From: Diploptera punctata
Lineage: Eukaryota > Arthropoda > Insecta > Blattodea > Blaberidae
DNA length: 64,000 nucleotides
Assembly (NCBI GenBank): GCA_030220185.1
Contig: JASPKZ010003432.1
Coordinates: forward strand, 2,158,501 to 2,222,500
Direction: 5' to 3'
In this document: positions 32,201-42,889 of the stretch, in pieces
How positions within the stretch are numbered: the stretch's first letter is position 1
Layout of the letters: each line of letters opens with the position of its first letter
Made by a program: the position numbers and the translations under genes
Notes under the pieces: generated by a model
The model's database searches: none
Told to the model about the DNA's origin: nothing
The model's input: only the letters and a program-made list of their open reading frames with translations

Positions 32201-33951
32201 AAAAAAAAACTGTTTTGACTCACTCTCATCAATTTATATATATTTTTTTCACTCTAATATAATTGTTATATGACGGTTCTTAACTTATCTGCAAAGGAGG
32301 GTACAATTCTAATGTTCATAACTATGTGATGTCATCATTCACACTTCTTGAGCCACAACAGAAGGCTGTAAGAGGTTTTCTTGCGAACTTATTTAATAAA
32401 ATCTAATTATGTCCTATTGCTGAATTTTATGCTAAAAAAGTAACATATTTTTATGGTCTGCCCATGACATGAGAATTGAACGTTCGGGCAGAACATCGTT
32501 TGTCGGGTACGCTAGTATTATATAAAATGTAGATCGATCAGAGAACTGTATTTTCATCTATGTCACTGAACAACAATGTCATTAGGTTCTTGTGGCCAAT
32601 GAAATCATACTTAACCATGTGCTTCTATTTACATTACAACATAAACTAAGGCCTAACAAGTATAGAAACACATATTTTAATATGTTTCAGACAATAAATG
32701 TAAATGAATATTTTAAATCATTTCTCCATAAGTTTAAATTTTAGTACTTTCTTCATTTTCTTGAATATATTAGAACACTAAACTTTACTTCAAAATAATT
32801 CAGCATGTTTGCTAATTGATTTCTGCTGAATCAGTTACATGTGCAGTGTTATGAAAGTTTAGAATTTACATTATGCATCGGCCCCTTTATTAATGTGACA
32901 TAATACACAGACTGTAAGTAGAGATTTTTTGTTCCTCTATATTGTCAGTCAGAATCAGGTCTCTAAATCTGTTAGGTAAATTCTAATGCTATCTACAATT
33001 GGCAAGTTCAAATATTCATTTTTCTAGTAAGTAACATATTTTTGTTTTAATGTATTGAAAATATTTTTTTTTTACTTTTTCGTACATGTTTACAAATTTT
33101 TAGCAGATACAAAATACACATTTAATTTTTTTTATTTAGGAACATTCCACAATACAATGTTTCTCCTTCAACTCAAAGTGATTTGTCACCAAAGGTTCCT
33201 ATATAAAGCATCTTCTTCCCTCAAATCTCTAGCTTCCATACTTCTCTTCGCTCCATCCATCTGCCATTCTCTAGGCCTGCCTTTTCCGCTTCTTCCATTA
33301 GCTTTCCAATTAAGGATCTTCTTTGGTCCTTAATTTTTAATTTAATAAAATTATTATGGGAGGTAATACTCTGAAATCAGTCCAGTGAAAACACAGATAT
33401 TTTATGAGATAAGATGTAAAAAAAATATCTAATTCATTTATATAAATACATTTTAAAGTTTTTTATTGCATAAAAATTCAAGCTCTAAATAGTCTGAAGG
33501 CTGTTATGGTTTAGTTTCATATTTTTCCCAGTTCTGTTATATGTTGCTCCAAGACTTGTCATGGATTTGTTATTCACGTTGATTTAACTGCCCAAATGTA
33601 AATACTGTTAATGCTGCAGTCAAAATATGCTTGAGAATGTGTGATAATTTTATTTTGTGTATTTTTTTTAGATTAATCTTTTATTAAAATCATTACTTTT
33701 TATTTTATCACATGATAATATGTTGGTGTTTATTTATGAGTAAGATACTACATACATTGTAGAACACATAATAAGTTTAGGCTATTAAGGATTTTATAAT
33801 GCACTTGTATTAAATTGTCATGATTACAAATAATTTCTAGAAATTAATGCTTTCATTATGTAAAAATGTAAAATAAAAATTACACTTATTGAAATAATTA
33901 CAATTTTGCAGATAGCAGAAGCTTCATACAACCAGAGTTCATGATTCAACA
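32201..33951. other. Intron sequence with one decayed foldback end
   Basis: AT-rich. Around 33355-33430, GGGAGGTAATACTCTGAAAT and TATGAGATAAGATGTAAAAA look like a decayed tail and arm of the foldback family. Nothing else recognised. Confidence 0.4.
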
Positions 33952-33959
33952 GGAATAAA

Positions 33960-34270
33960 CATAAGATTTAAATTAAAATTCTTTACACCTCACTTCATCT
34001 CCAGTCTTCTAATTAAACCAGTTTCAAAACCTAGGCAGTTTCATCATCAGTAATTCACGACCGATGTTCTGCCATCTGGGAGAATAGCTTCTTACTCCAT
34101 CTCAGTAGTTCTCCTGGTCGACAGAACATCAGTCACGAAATTACTGATGATGAAACTGCCTAAGTTTTGAAACCGGTTTATTTAGAAGACTGGATATAAG
34201 GTGAGGTGTAAATAATTTTAATTTAAATCTTAAATTAAATCTCATAGTAATTTTTCCTGTAATAGTTCAA
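33960..34270. mobile_element. PLE-derived foldback element
   Basis: An 8-bp duplication GGAATAAA lies at 33952-33959 and 34271-34278, next to a weaker shared TTCAA. The arms AAGATTTAAATTAAAATTCT (33963) and TTTTAATTTAAATCTTAAAT (about 34216) are inverted. The tail AATCTCATAGTAATTTTTCC is on the right. Both arms carry CTGATGATGAAACT, a loop, AGTTTTGAAAC (plus strand 34144-34173). It shares its sequence type with 55166-55369 and 52676-53090. Confidence 0.7.
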
Positions 34271-35420
34271 GGAATAAATATATTGAAACAGCCCAAAAGA
34301 ACTATCTCAAAAATTGAAATACCCTTCCAGTGGATTTCCTCACATGTGGATATTCAGAGTAATGAAATAGCAGATAAGAATTAAATGAATCATGATTTCT
34401 TCTTACCTCATACTTCTATATTTTTTTTAAACACAGCACTGCAGTATCAGCGACCCATTGTCACTATCGTCAGCTGTTTTCACGACTGTCAATTTTTTCT
34501 TTTGCCGGTAATTATCCAAACTGCCATCTGGTGTTCTTTTGAAAGAATTATTTTCTAAACTGCAATTTGGTGTTCTTTTGAATGAATCATTTTCTAAACT
34601 GCCATCTGTTGTATTTTTGAAAAACTTTGTAATCAAGCTCGGTTCATCTGGAATCTTGAAGTTCATGGCTCTAGTATGGTTTTTTTGAATATAAATTTTT
34701 TCCCAAACTGTTAAATCCAAAGGTTTAGATAGATGTTTCAAAAGATATAGCAGCACATAGTTTATTAGAGCATCATAGGATTGAAAAAGAAGCTTGATTA
34801 CAAAGTTCTTAAAAAATACAACAGATGACAGTTTAGAAAATGATTCATTCAAAAGAACACCAGATGGCAGTTTGGATAATTACTGGCAAAAGAAAAAATT
34901 GACAGTCGTGAAAACAGCTGACGATGGTGACAATGGATCGCCGATACTGCAGTGCTGTGTTTAAAAAACATGGAAGTATGAGGTAAGAAGAAATTACGAT
35001 TCATTTAATTCTTATGAATTGAACCTCATAATGTTAAAAATTCCCAAATTTAATATATATAAATAGCAGACAGTTTAGCAAAAGGAAGGAATAGAGACAC
35101 AATATCAGAAACAGAACAGTTAACTTTCACAGAGATCTGTTCAAAATTTAAAAAAAAGACAAAATATGGCAATTGCCACCACAACACAACTGGTATAAAG
35201 CAACGAACCCTGGAGACTCCATCAGAATGACACAATGAACAACTGTAGCAAGATTTAAAACAGCACACCTTAAAACTCTTAAAATAATAGATAGCAAAGT
35301 GACATCTCTGGAATCAACCTGCAGATGTAATAAAACTATTTTAAAACAATAACCTAATGGACATGGATTAGAAGAACCAGGGATAACCAACTAGAACACA
35401 GTTTTGCAAAAAAAATCAGC
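34262..35420 (+). pseudogene. RNase H-bearing LINE fragment split by a foldback element
   Basis: Positions 34279-34374 read KIEIPFQWISSHVDIQSNEI and ADK, the QWIPSHV-I-GNE-AD motif of the LINE RNase H domain. After the insertion the frame continues at 35061 (NSRQFSKRKE... and ADSLAKGRNRDTISETEQLT, FTEICSKFKKK). Further decayed C-terminal sequence runs to about 35420. The copy is frameshifted. Confidence 0.65.
34375..35060. mobile_element. PLE foldback element with endonuclease tail and TSD
   Basis: A 10-bp duplication AAATAGCAGA lies at 34365-34374 and 35061-35070. The arms (outer ends AAGAATTAAATGAATCATGA at 34377 and GATTCATTTAATTCTT at 34999) are inverted. The tail AACCTCATAATGTTAAAAAT is on the right. 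The minus strand (34427-34852) encodes LDLTVWEKIYIQKNHTRAMN and FKIPDEPSLITKFFKN, the end of a PLE endonuclease, followed by three copies of a 13-residue repeat (TPDGSLDN / SFKRTPNCSLENN type). It is the same subfamily as 1673-1980. Confidence 0.85.
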
Positions 35421-35572
35421 ATAATCATCCATATTATTTATTTTATATGAATTTACCACAATATAACAGCAAAATTCTCCTTAAAATATGACAGTGAAAA
35501 CTGGATTTTGAATTCTAGACATAAAACCAAATTACAAGCTGCACAGATGGGATTTTTATGCTGTCTTATAAG
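35421..35572 (+). pseudogene. LINE C-terminal remnant (group C), 5' part of a split copy
   Basis: At 35480-35572 the plus strand reads YDSENWILNSRHKTKLQAAQ and MGFLCCL, the YGSE-W---------AAEMRFLR motif. The copy continues after the hAT-like element at 37566, so that element inserted into it. Confidence 0.65.
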
Positions 35573-35898
35573 TAGAGCGAGGATTTATATGAAGAAAATT
35601 TTACCAAAATATGAAATCAAAATAAGAAAATATGAAAAATATGAAAATTATAACACGAAAATATTATGAAGCTATTATTTATTAACGTTATTACATATAT
35701 TTTCATATACATACATTCGGTATAATATATAGGATCCAACAGCATGTAAATGAGACAAGTAGACCTTATTTGTGGTTCAAAAAGTCAAGATATTCAGTAT
35801 ATTTCTTATTTTAATTAGCTTTTCATTAATTCCATGCCCGTAGAAAGATCATGCTTACGATTTGAAACATTGTTAATAAATAGATAATGTCTACTGGA

Positions 35899-35901
35899 AT
35901 A

Positions 35902-35983
<82 letters not shown>
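35899..35983. repeat. (TA)n microsatellite, about 85 bp
   Basis: An almost uninterrupted TA dinucleotide run, the longest in the window. Confidence 0.95.
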
Positions 35984-35988
<5 letters not shown>

Positions 35989-36448
35989 CAATCCAACAAT
36001 CCATTAATTTATTAATTGATATTTAATTATGAATTTCAAAATCCAAGGAACAAAACATAGCAACCAAAACAAACTAACAGACTTGCATGAAATATAGCAC
36101 TAAAAATTTAGATTAGGTACAATTTGGCATGATTACTATTCTCATTGCATAAAGATATTCAAACTCCAGTAATTGTTTTTATTATTAATTTAACATTTCA
36201 AATATAATTTATCTTCCAGTAATTGTATATGTAGCAATAACCTTAAATTAGTTGTTGGTATTGATATACGTATATAAAAAAGAATTAATTATTTATTCAA
36301 TTATATTTAATTATGAAATCCAAGAAACAATACATAACCAAAACAGAAAGCTTTCCATGAAATATAGGACTGACAAAATTGAGACTATGTACAGTTTGGT
36401 ATGGTAGCTATTTACATTGCATAAATATACTGAGCTTCAATATATGTA

Positions 36449-36726
36449 AAAGTGATCCCACTACAGGCCTCAGGAGGCCCTTGGGGTAGTAGGAGGTTAA
36501 GGCTCCCACTTTTTCTTGACAATCGGCACTTGATGTCAGCCCTGCGTGACGGCCGCTTTTACCCAAAACAAGCGTCTGGTACTCGTTTCCATTAGAGGCT
36601 GAGTCGACCCCAGGGCCATAGTGCCGCCAGAAGGTTTTGGTCAGTTTAAAAATCTTAACCCCACCGGGACTTGAACCCTCGACCTTCCGACTTGTAGCGC
36701 AGTGCCTTAACCACTACGCTACGGCG
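36449..36726 (-). repeat. tRNA-derived SINE (GCGTAGTGGTTAAGGCACTG head)
   Basis: The minus-strand head begins near 36726: ACGCCGTAGCGTAGTGGTTA, then the B box GGGTTCAAGTCCCGG. The body contains CCCTGGGGTCGACTCAGCCT and GGCCGTCACGCAGGGCTGAC, and ends AGTGGGATCACTTTTAC. The short repeat TATGTA flanks it (36443-36448 and 36727-36732). A second copy is at 38251-38543. Confidence 0.8.
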
Positions 36727-36926
36727 TATGTACATGTAACAATAACATTAAATTTAATTATAATTGAGTTGTGGTTTTTTATTTTTGGTATTTGCTGATA
36801 CCTATAAAAATCGAGTTATAGGAACAATTTAATTTTGACACAAGAGATTGCAATTTATAAAATGTAGGCTAAGAAAGAACATTATTTAGTTATTTTAAAT
36901 ATATTTCAAATATAAAATGAACATAC

Positions 36927-37019
36927 CTCTTTACTACAGTAAGTGCAAAACACTATTTTACCATCCCTGGTGTAGCATTTAAATGCTGAAATCCAATCAC
37001 GAACTCCAGTTTTTGGCAT
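36927..37019 (-). CDS. BED/CGGBP1-like zinc-finger first exon in the hAT-like element
   Basis: The minus strand encodes MPKTGVRDWISAFKCYTRDG and KIVFCTYCSKE, ending at a good donor GAG/GTATGT. The W--AF-CY----GKI-FC-YC motif (C-x2-C after a tryptophan-phenylalanine start) resembles the N-terminal zinc finger of CGGBP1-type proteins, which derive from hAT transposases. The following exon was not found. It is probably a remnant of the transposon's own gene. The open frame at 37095-37343 on the other strand has no recognised domain. Confidence 0.45.
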
Positions 37020-37565
37020 CTTGTTTTTCACTAGTAACAACAAGAAGTATGTCTGTACACAAGCAAAGTGAAGAAATTGCCTAGGTAAGAGTGGGTGGTC
37101 ACTAATCTACTATTGTCCTTAAACTTATCAATCTGTCATCAGTTCATCATGTTCTCGGTTCCAGCGGGCCAAGTTACGGATAAACCCCATCCATCTCTTG
37201 ACTCATCTTGCTGTTATTGCCGGTTAACGGTATTTGTTTTGTTCAGAAAGGAATTCTGCAGAATTTCCACTTGTCTACGATTTACAATGTCAAAAACTTA
37301 CAGAGGTACAGTCACTTCAAAAAATATTTTAACAAATTCCTAGAAGTGTTATTGGAAAAAAATATATATTTTTTTTTAAATGTTGAAAATATGAAGCAAT
37401 ATGAAATATTTGCTAAAATATGAACTTTTTGTCAAAATATTATGAAATATGAAATTTTTTTTGGTCCCATTCAATTCTACACTTCATAAAACGTGAAGAT
37501 ACTTTGTCGCAATGCTCTCCGACTTATAGTTTAAAACATGAAATTTCATAAAATTCCGCGCTCTA

Positions 37566-37830
37566 CTTATAAGTCTAATTGGATAAAAATATAAATATTT
37601 ACATTTGTGAAAGGCTGAAGTTCAAAACATAGTAGACGATAATCCACCATATCAAAAGAATTAGTTAACCTCCACAGAATGGAATCAAATCATTTACTAA
37701 AGAAGGCATTCTAGTATTAACCTAAAGGAGACAAAGGAAGACCTAAACAACACTGCAGAAACCGAGAACATCTTGAAATATAAGAACAGGCTCAACAGAG
37801 CGTAATTCTAAAATATTCATTATGATGATA
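37566..37830 (+). pseudogene. LINE C-terminal remnant (group C), 3' part of a split copy
   Basis: Continues 35421-35572: broken frames read ERLKVQNIVDDNPPYQKN and a GRPKQHCRN-like region, ending near ATTATGATGATAATATG. It is not functional. Confidence 0.5.
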
Positions 37831-38237
37831 ATATGAATTTCCAAATAACAAACTCCCTATATATCATTCGTTGTTATTAATAGTTACTTATTAATAACTG
37901 ACTTTCTTATTGATAGTCTTTTATTAAAACCTGACAATCCTTCAGATTTGCTTACTTAAATCTCACATTTCAATGAATTTATTTCTTTCCTTTTCCTAAG
38001 ATACTATTCCCCATAAAGTTTTGTATGCATTATAAATATTATTAATGACCATACCTTCAGGCAATTTACTTATCTTAGTATCAGAGGCTCTCAGATTTCA
38101 AACCTTTCTCCCCATTATTGGCATGATCATTACTATAACACCGTAAGTATGTAAATAACTATTTTATTTACTTGAGTTACAGTAGATGTAAAAAATGTAT
38201 AAAAATGAGAAAAAAAGAGTGGATCTTCTATATAGAT
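37831..38237. other. Intron sequence, nothing recognised
   Basis: No recognised feature. Confidence 0.4.
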
Positions 38238-38250
38238 AGACCCAATAATA

Positions 38251-38543
38251 AAAAGGTAAAGTGATCCCAATACAGGCCTTGGGATAGTAGAAGTTAAGGC
38301 TCCCACTTTTTGTAGGCAGTCGGCATTTGATATCATCCAAGTTGTCAGCCTTGCATGACAGCCGCCTTTACCCCCCAAAACAAACATCTGGTACTCATTT
38401 CCATTGGAGGCTGAGTCAACCCCAGGGTCATGGTGCTGCCACAAGGTTTGGGGGAGTTTAAAAATCCTGATCCACTGGACTCAAACCCTTGACCTTCTGG
38501 CTTGTAGCATATTGTCTTAACCACTACTCTATGATGTGCTCCA
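38251..38543 (-). repeat. tRNA-derived SINE with 13-bp TSD
   Basis: The perfect duplication AGACCCAATAATA lies at 38238-38250 and 38544-38556. The head on the minus strand (AGAGTAGTGGTTAAGACAAT) and the body CCCTGGGGTTGACTCAGCCT match 36449-36726. It ends ACTTTACCTTTTT. Confidence 0.9.
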
Positions 38544-38556
38544 AGACCCAATAATA

Positions 38557-38795
38557 CAAGATTGATTAGAAAAGTTTCAAAACTATATCCAAAAGGCAAA
38601 AGAGGCATCAACAGGCCAGAAAAAAAACAGTGAAATGAAGCTCTGCCATCATCCTCTAATAAATCATGTCTTTCATGATGATAAACAGGCCATGAGAATA
38701 AGAGGAAGAAGGTTCATGGAATATTACTACAGTTTTGAATTCCAGAGCTAATGAATTAAATTAGTAAAGAGCTTCGCTAAATAAAAATCCTGTCT
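38557..38795. other. Short unassigned stretch
   Basis: No recognised feature. Confidence 0.35.
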
Positions 38796-39793
38796 GATAT
38801 TTTTAGGAAGTAAATGAATCAGGTTTTACACCTCACCTCTTATTTTATATATCCAGGACCGGTTCCAAAGAGCTGTTCCCTTCATTTTCAAGTGACATCT
38901 GACTGATTTGACAATTGTCAATTCCTGTAGGCCTATTCTTACTTTCTCTGTTGGTTGACCGAAGAACTTCAAAATCAAATCTTTTTTTCCACGAATTTCA
39001 AAATTCATTATTTTGTCCTTATATTTAATATGAGGACAAATTTAATGTAAGGACAAAATAATGAATTCTGTAATTCCCAAGCAAAATATAAGAACAAATT
39101 TAATATACGGATAGAATAATGAATTTTGAAATTTCCAAGGAAGTTTAATTTAATATTTGAAAGAAGTAAACACTATGAGGTTGGAGTCATGAAAATAAAC
39201 TGAAGATGAATGAAAAATTAATTTGAAACCAATGGTCTTCAATCAAATAAATTTGAAATTGTATGAGGTGAGTTATTAAAAAAAAATGTTCTCCACTCAA
39301 TATTAATGATATAACCTCATAATGTTTACTTCCCAACATTAATTTTAATACTATGAGGTTTCTTTTAATTATTATGAGTTAGGGATTTTGACTCGCCTTA
39401 TATTTTTTTAATTTTCTTGCAGATATTACTAATATTTTTAAAACAATAAATTAATTAATTTAATAGCTCCAAATACCTCGAGACTATAGTTTCTCCACAT
39501 TTATGTGACATTGTCACAGTTACAAATCATTAATATCACATAAATGTGGAGAAACTATAGTCTGCAAGAAAATTACAAATACGGGGTGAGTCAAAATCTC
39601 TAACTCATAATAATTCCAAGGGTATTCAATCAACCAACAGAGGGAGAAAGAATAGGCCTATAGGATTTGCTAACTGTTAAATTGACAGTCATATGCCAGT
39701 TGAAAATGAAGGGAACAGCTCTTTGAAACCAATCCTGTATATTGTACAAAAATGAGGTGAAGTGTAAAATTGTATTCTTTTAATGATTGTTAT
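38796..39793. mobile_element. PLE foldback element with endonuclease remnant, nested insertions
   Basis: A near-perfect duplication (AATCCTGTCT at 38786-38795, AATCCTATCT at 39794-39803) flanks it. The left arm starts AGGTTTTACACCTCACCTCT (38822). On the minus strand (38826-39008) it encodes MNFEIRGKKDLILKFFGQPT, the end of a PLE endonuclease, then reads through GAAGGGAACAGCTCTTTGGAACC. The right arm (39608-39770) carries the inverse. The interior holds half of another foldback (tail AAGTAAACACTATGAGGTTG at 39165; arm GTATGAGGTGAGTTATTAAA at 39262) and a complete one (39367-39615). Confidence 0.7.
39367..39615. mobile_element. Nested foldback element
   Basis: Outer arms AATTATTATGAGTTAGGGAT (39367) and CTAACTCATAATAATT (39600) are inverted. 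An inner hairpin GACTATAGTTTCTCCACATT (39482) also has its inverse at 39544. The arms contain GACTCGCCTTATATTT/ACAAATACGGGGTGAGTC. No duplication was resolved. Confidence 0.65.
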
Positions 39794-39878
39794 AATCCTA
39801 TCTATCTATCAAACCAGTTTCCTTGCTTGCATCTAGAAAAATTGTTTAATGAAATTTTTCTTGATTTTTTTTTTTCAG

Positions 39879-40080
39879 GCGGTTAGTCACGGTAGTCCAG
39901 AGGACGGATTAACTCAAGTTTGTACGCAGGAATTATCAACAGATCCTGGCTATTACAGCCAATCACCATCACAACTTCAGTACAACCGTCCAGTGATGAA
40001 TCCTAGCGGGGGAAGCACACAGCAGACCACACCTCAGACACCCAACACTCCATCCAGTATTCCAGATATCATCTTAACAG
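39879..40080 (+). CDS. Crtc: CRTC internal exon (start of transactivation region)
   Basis: A 202-nt exon between TTTTTTTTTTTTTCAG and GTACATCC. Read from GCG it encodes 67 residues: AVSHGSPEDGLTQVCTQELS, then TDPGYYSQSPSQLQYNRPVM, a serine/threonine/proline/glutamine-rich linker and SSIPDIILT, plus one base of the next codon. The PNIPDIILT-type motif just before the C-terminal transactivation domain is characteristic of CRTC proteins. CRTCs bind the bZIP domain of CREB and recruit the transcription machinery; phosphorylation holds them in the cytoplasm. The long intron before it is full of transposons. The open frame extends upstream into intron sequence, but the acceptor is clear. Confidence 0.9.
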
Positions 40081-40164
40081 GTACATCCAAAAAAAAAAAA
40101 AAAAAAAAATCACGATTCATTTAATTATTACATCCAATCTAGTTTGTGAGAAGACAAAGTATAT

Positions 40165-40430
40165 AATAAAAAGAGAAAAATTTTTGCCTGAACCGGGAAT
40201 CGAACCCCGAACCTTTAGCTTTCCGTGCTAATGCTCTGACCACTGAGCTAATGCAGGCTTCATTCCCATCCAAGCAGAAATCCTTCCTTTACCTTACTCT
40301 GTAGAGTAAGGATTTCTGCTTGGATGGGAATGAAGCCTGTATTAGCTCAGTGGTCAGAGCATTAGCACAGAAAGCTAAAGGTTCGGGGTTCGATTCCCGG
40401 TTCTGGCAAAAATTGTTTCTCTTTACCACT
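40165..40430. mobile_element. tRNA-like foldback element
   Basis: The arms are inverted: TTCATTCCCATCCAAGCAGA (40259) faces CTGCTTGGATGGGAATGAAG (40316). Each arm continues into a tRNA-like unit: minus 40186-40258 and plus 40335-40407. Both are followed outward by a TTTTCTCTTT-type tail start. The duplication is not resolved. Confidence 0.7.
40335..40407 (+). repeat. tRNA-like unit, loop triplet AGA
   Basis: 73 nt: GCCTGTA acceptor facing TCTGGC, D arm GCTC/GAGC, anticodon stem TTAGC/GCTAA with loop ACAGAAA, T arm CGGGGTTCGATTCCCGG. Position 33 is C, so it would not be a good tRNA. The minus partner (40186-40258) has loop ACGGAAA. Confidence 0.65.
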
Positions 40431-40554
40431 GATTTACAATAAATTTATTTCTATCATAGTAATAGCTTTAGCTTCTCAATATTAATTTAATAAGATACCA
40501 GTGTTGAAGTATGACAATGAAACCTGAACACTGTCAAGAGTTGGAATTTAGTTC

Positions 40555-41573
40555 AATCCAGATGTTCATGGCCAATCAGTTGACATAATCACTCCAAGCA
40601 TCACTATCCTGAGCTAATATTTTCCAGTTGTTACCTGTATAATTCGCATTCCTCAAACTATGGTTAATTTTATCCTCCCACCTCATTCTTGGTTTATCTG
40701 CTGGGTGCTTTATATCTGGTATTCCTATAAAAAGTTTCCATGCATGCCTTTCATTCCCCATTAATGGCACATGACCTGCTCATGTGTCTATAAGACTTAA
40801 CTGTACTTTTAAAATCATTAGGAAGTTACATTATGAGGTTTAATTTAATATTTGAGTTTGTATTTTTTAACATTCTTACCTCATATGTTTATTTTGTTGG
40901 ACGATCGTTTCAAAGCTATTGCTCCATCTTCAGATTGCCACAAACTGGTTTTTTCTTTTCTTCAAGTTGTCGGCCCTGGATCTGTGTTCCGAGGAACTTG
41001 GAACAAACTGGTTCCAGTTTGTGGCAAGCTGAAGATGGAGCAATAGCTTTGAAACGATCGTCCAACAAAATAAACATAAGAGGTAAGAATGTTAAAAAAT
41101 ACAAACTCAAATATTAACTGTTCTTATTACATCTGAACTCTCATAAAGATCATGTAACTCGCCATTACTTAGTTTTTCTCCATTCATCTGTTCGTTTATT
41201 CATCTCTCTGTAGTGGACCAACATTTTTTTTCTAAGAACTTTATTTTCAAATACTCAAAATCTTTTCTCTTCTCTTCTTGTTCACCCATTTTCCTTCTTT
41301 ATGAGTGCTTCTAATTTATTAAAAATCTTGTATCCGTACAATTGGCAATATTACCATTTTTTTTATCTAGCTTTCTACGTATGAGGAGAGGTCTCTTATA
41401 CAAAGAAACCATTTTCCACATTCAAATAATTGGAAGAATTCCATTCTTTTTTAAAAATTTTTTTAGAGAAGTGAGACAGCAAGCATTCCTATAATACATA
41501 ATGGATTGTATTTCTAAAGTTAAGCCTATGTTTAATTTCTTTCTGCAAACTCATTACTATTTAATGTTTTATT
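40555..41573 (-). pseudogene. RTE-type LINE fragment split by a foldback element
   Basis: The minus strand encodes (40576-40770) GNERHAWKLFIGIPDIKHPA, KPRMRWEDKINHSLRNANYT and GNNWKILAQDSDAWSDYV, the C-terminal domain of the element at 60619-63882. After the insertion at 40805-41114 it resumes (GAGTTACATGATCTTTATGA region, 41135-41155) and runs toward the YKTIIL--WTL region up to about 41573. Confidence 0.75.
40805..41114. mobile_element. PLE-derived foldback element
   Basis: TTAACTGT is repeated at 40797-40804 and 41115-41122, and the match extends weakly (CTT). The tail AGGAAGTTACATTATGAGGT is on the left (40820). The arms TTTGAGTTTGTATTTTTTAA (40851) and TTAAAAAATACAAACTCAAA (41093) are inverted. 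The plus strand has CTGAAGATGGAGC, loop, AGCTTTGAAAC (41029-41055). Confidence 0.75.
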
Positions 41574-41707
41574 TTAGGAAGTAATATTTTGAGGTATTTT
41601 ATTACTTATATTAATTTTAGTCTGATCATCTTACCTCAATATTAATGTTGATTTATTCTTGGACATGTTTCAAAATAATTCTGCTTTTACCGTCCAGTCT
41701 GGACAAG

Positions 41708-41736
41708 CTGACAATAAAACAGAATTGTTTTGAAAC
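41708..41736 (+). ncRNA. Hammerhead-like core motif
   Basis: CTGACAA, one T, perfect 6-bp hairpin AAAACA/TGTTTT with loop GAAT, then GAAAC. The sister copy at 53425-53453 has CTGACGA, the canonical first box, with a slightly damaged hairpin. Confidence 0.35.
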
Positions 41737-41860
41737 ATATCCAAGAACAAATCAACATTAATATTGAGGTAAGATGATCAGACTAAAAATAATATTGTTT
41801 TTATTATTAATTTAACATTTCTCACTGAAAGATAAATTATATTTGAAGAGAAAAATTTTC

Positions 41861-41933
41861 GCTTAGACCGAGACTCGAACACGGGACCTTTGGCTTGCCG
41901 GGCCAAACGCTCTACCAACTGAGCTACCGAGGC
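41861..41933 (-). repeat. tRNA-like unit, loop triplet GGC
   Basis: 73 nt. D arm GCTC/GAGC, a 6-bp anticodon stem TTTGGC/GCCAAA with loop CCGGCAA, T arm near CCGTGTTCGAGTCTCGG, acceptor GCCTCGG facing TCTAAGC with mismatches. Position 33 is C. Confidence 0.65.
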
Positions 41934-42206
41934 GAGTTGCGATCTAGACGCAAATTTTTCTCTTATGTACGTTGTAATTCCCTCACACCAAATGCTTTTG
42001 AAACCATTGCTTCTATCTTTGCAAATGGCAGCTTCTTAGTTAAGAAGACATTTATTGGGAATTTAACATTACTTTATAAAGCTAGTAAATGTCTTCTTAA
42101 CTAAGAAGCCGCCATTTGCAAAGATAGAAGCAATGGTTTCAAAAGCATTTGGTGTGAGGGAATTACAACGTACATAAGAGAAAAATTTGCGTCTAGATCA
42201 CAACTC

Positions 42207-42279
42207 GCCTCGGTAGCTCAGTTGGTAGAGCGTTTGGCCTGGCAAGCCAAAGGACCCGTGTTCGAGTCTCGGTCTAGGC
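42207..42279 (+). repeat. tRNA-like unit, loop CTGGCAA (triplet GGC)
   Basis: 73 nt, a cloverleaf with U at position 33 and triplet GGC. The acceptor GCCTCGG/TCTAGGC has one mismatch and a G-T pair. The anticodon stem is 6 bp (TTTGGC/GCCAAA), one longer than in true tRNAs. The T stem has one mismatch. Confidence 0.7.
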
Positions 42280-42511
42280 GAAAATTTTTCTCTTCAAATA
42301 TAATTTATCTTTCAGTGAGAAATGTTAAATTAATAATAAAAACATCATTAGAACCCTTACTAACTTTATAAAGTAATGTTAAATTCCCAATAAATGTCTT
42401 CTTAACTAAGAAGCCGCCATTTGCAAAGATAGAAGCAATGGTTTCAAAAGCATTTGGTGTGAGGGAATTACAACATACATAAGAGAAAAATTTGCGTCTA
42501 GATCGCAACTC

Positions 42512-42584
42512 ACCTCGGTAGCTCAGTTGGTAGAACGTTTGGCCCGGCAAGCCAAAGGTCCCGTGTTCGAGTCTCGGTCTAGGC
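42512..42584 (+). repeat. tRNA-like unit, second tandem copy
   Basis: As 42207-42279 but starting ACCTCGG, with loop CCGGCAA and a damaged D stem (GAAC). Confidence 0.65.
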
Positions 42585-42816
42585 GAAAATTTTTCTCTTC
42601 AAATATAATTTATCTTTCAGTGAGAAATGTTAAATTAATAATAAAAACGTCATTAGAAGCCTTACTAGCTTTATAAAGTAATGTTAAATTCCCAATAAAT
42701 GTCTTCTTAACTAAGAAGCCGCCATTTGCAAAGATAGAAGCAATGGTTTCAAAAGCATTTGGTGTGAGGGAATTACAACGTACATAAGAGAAAAATTTGC
42801 ATCTAGATTGCAACTC

Positions 42817-42889
42817 GCCTCGGTAGCTCGGTTGGTAGAGCATTTGGCCCGGCAAGCCAAAGGTCCTGTGTTCGAGTCTCGGTCTAGGC
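42817..42889 (+). repeat. tRNA-like unit, third tandem copy
   Basis: As the other two; loop CCGGCAA. It is followed by the tail start TTTTTCTCTTCAAATATA, then the element ends at 42915. Confidence 0.65.

Larger units (their letters stand above)
35573..37565 (-). mobile_element. hAT-like DNA transposon with 8-bp TSD
   Basis: CTTATAAG is duplicated at 35565-35572 and 37566-37573. The ends are inverted: TAGAGCGAGGATTTATATGA faces TAGAGCGCGGAATTTTATGA on the other strand. An 8-bp duplication and TAGAG-type ends are typical of hAT elements. The 2.0-kb interior holds an (TA)n tract (35899-35983), a SINE (36449-36726) and a zinc-finger exon (36927-37019), but no recognisable transposase core. Confidence 0.75.

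Noticed and set aside
33901..33950. ATTTTGCAG followed by a short open stretch as a CRTC exon
   Set aside because: All frames stop within a few codons or lack a GT donor, and it adjoins LINE and foldback sequence.
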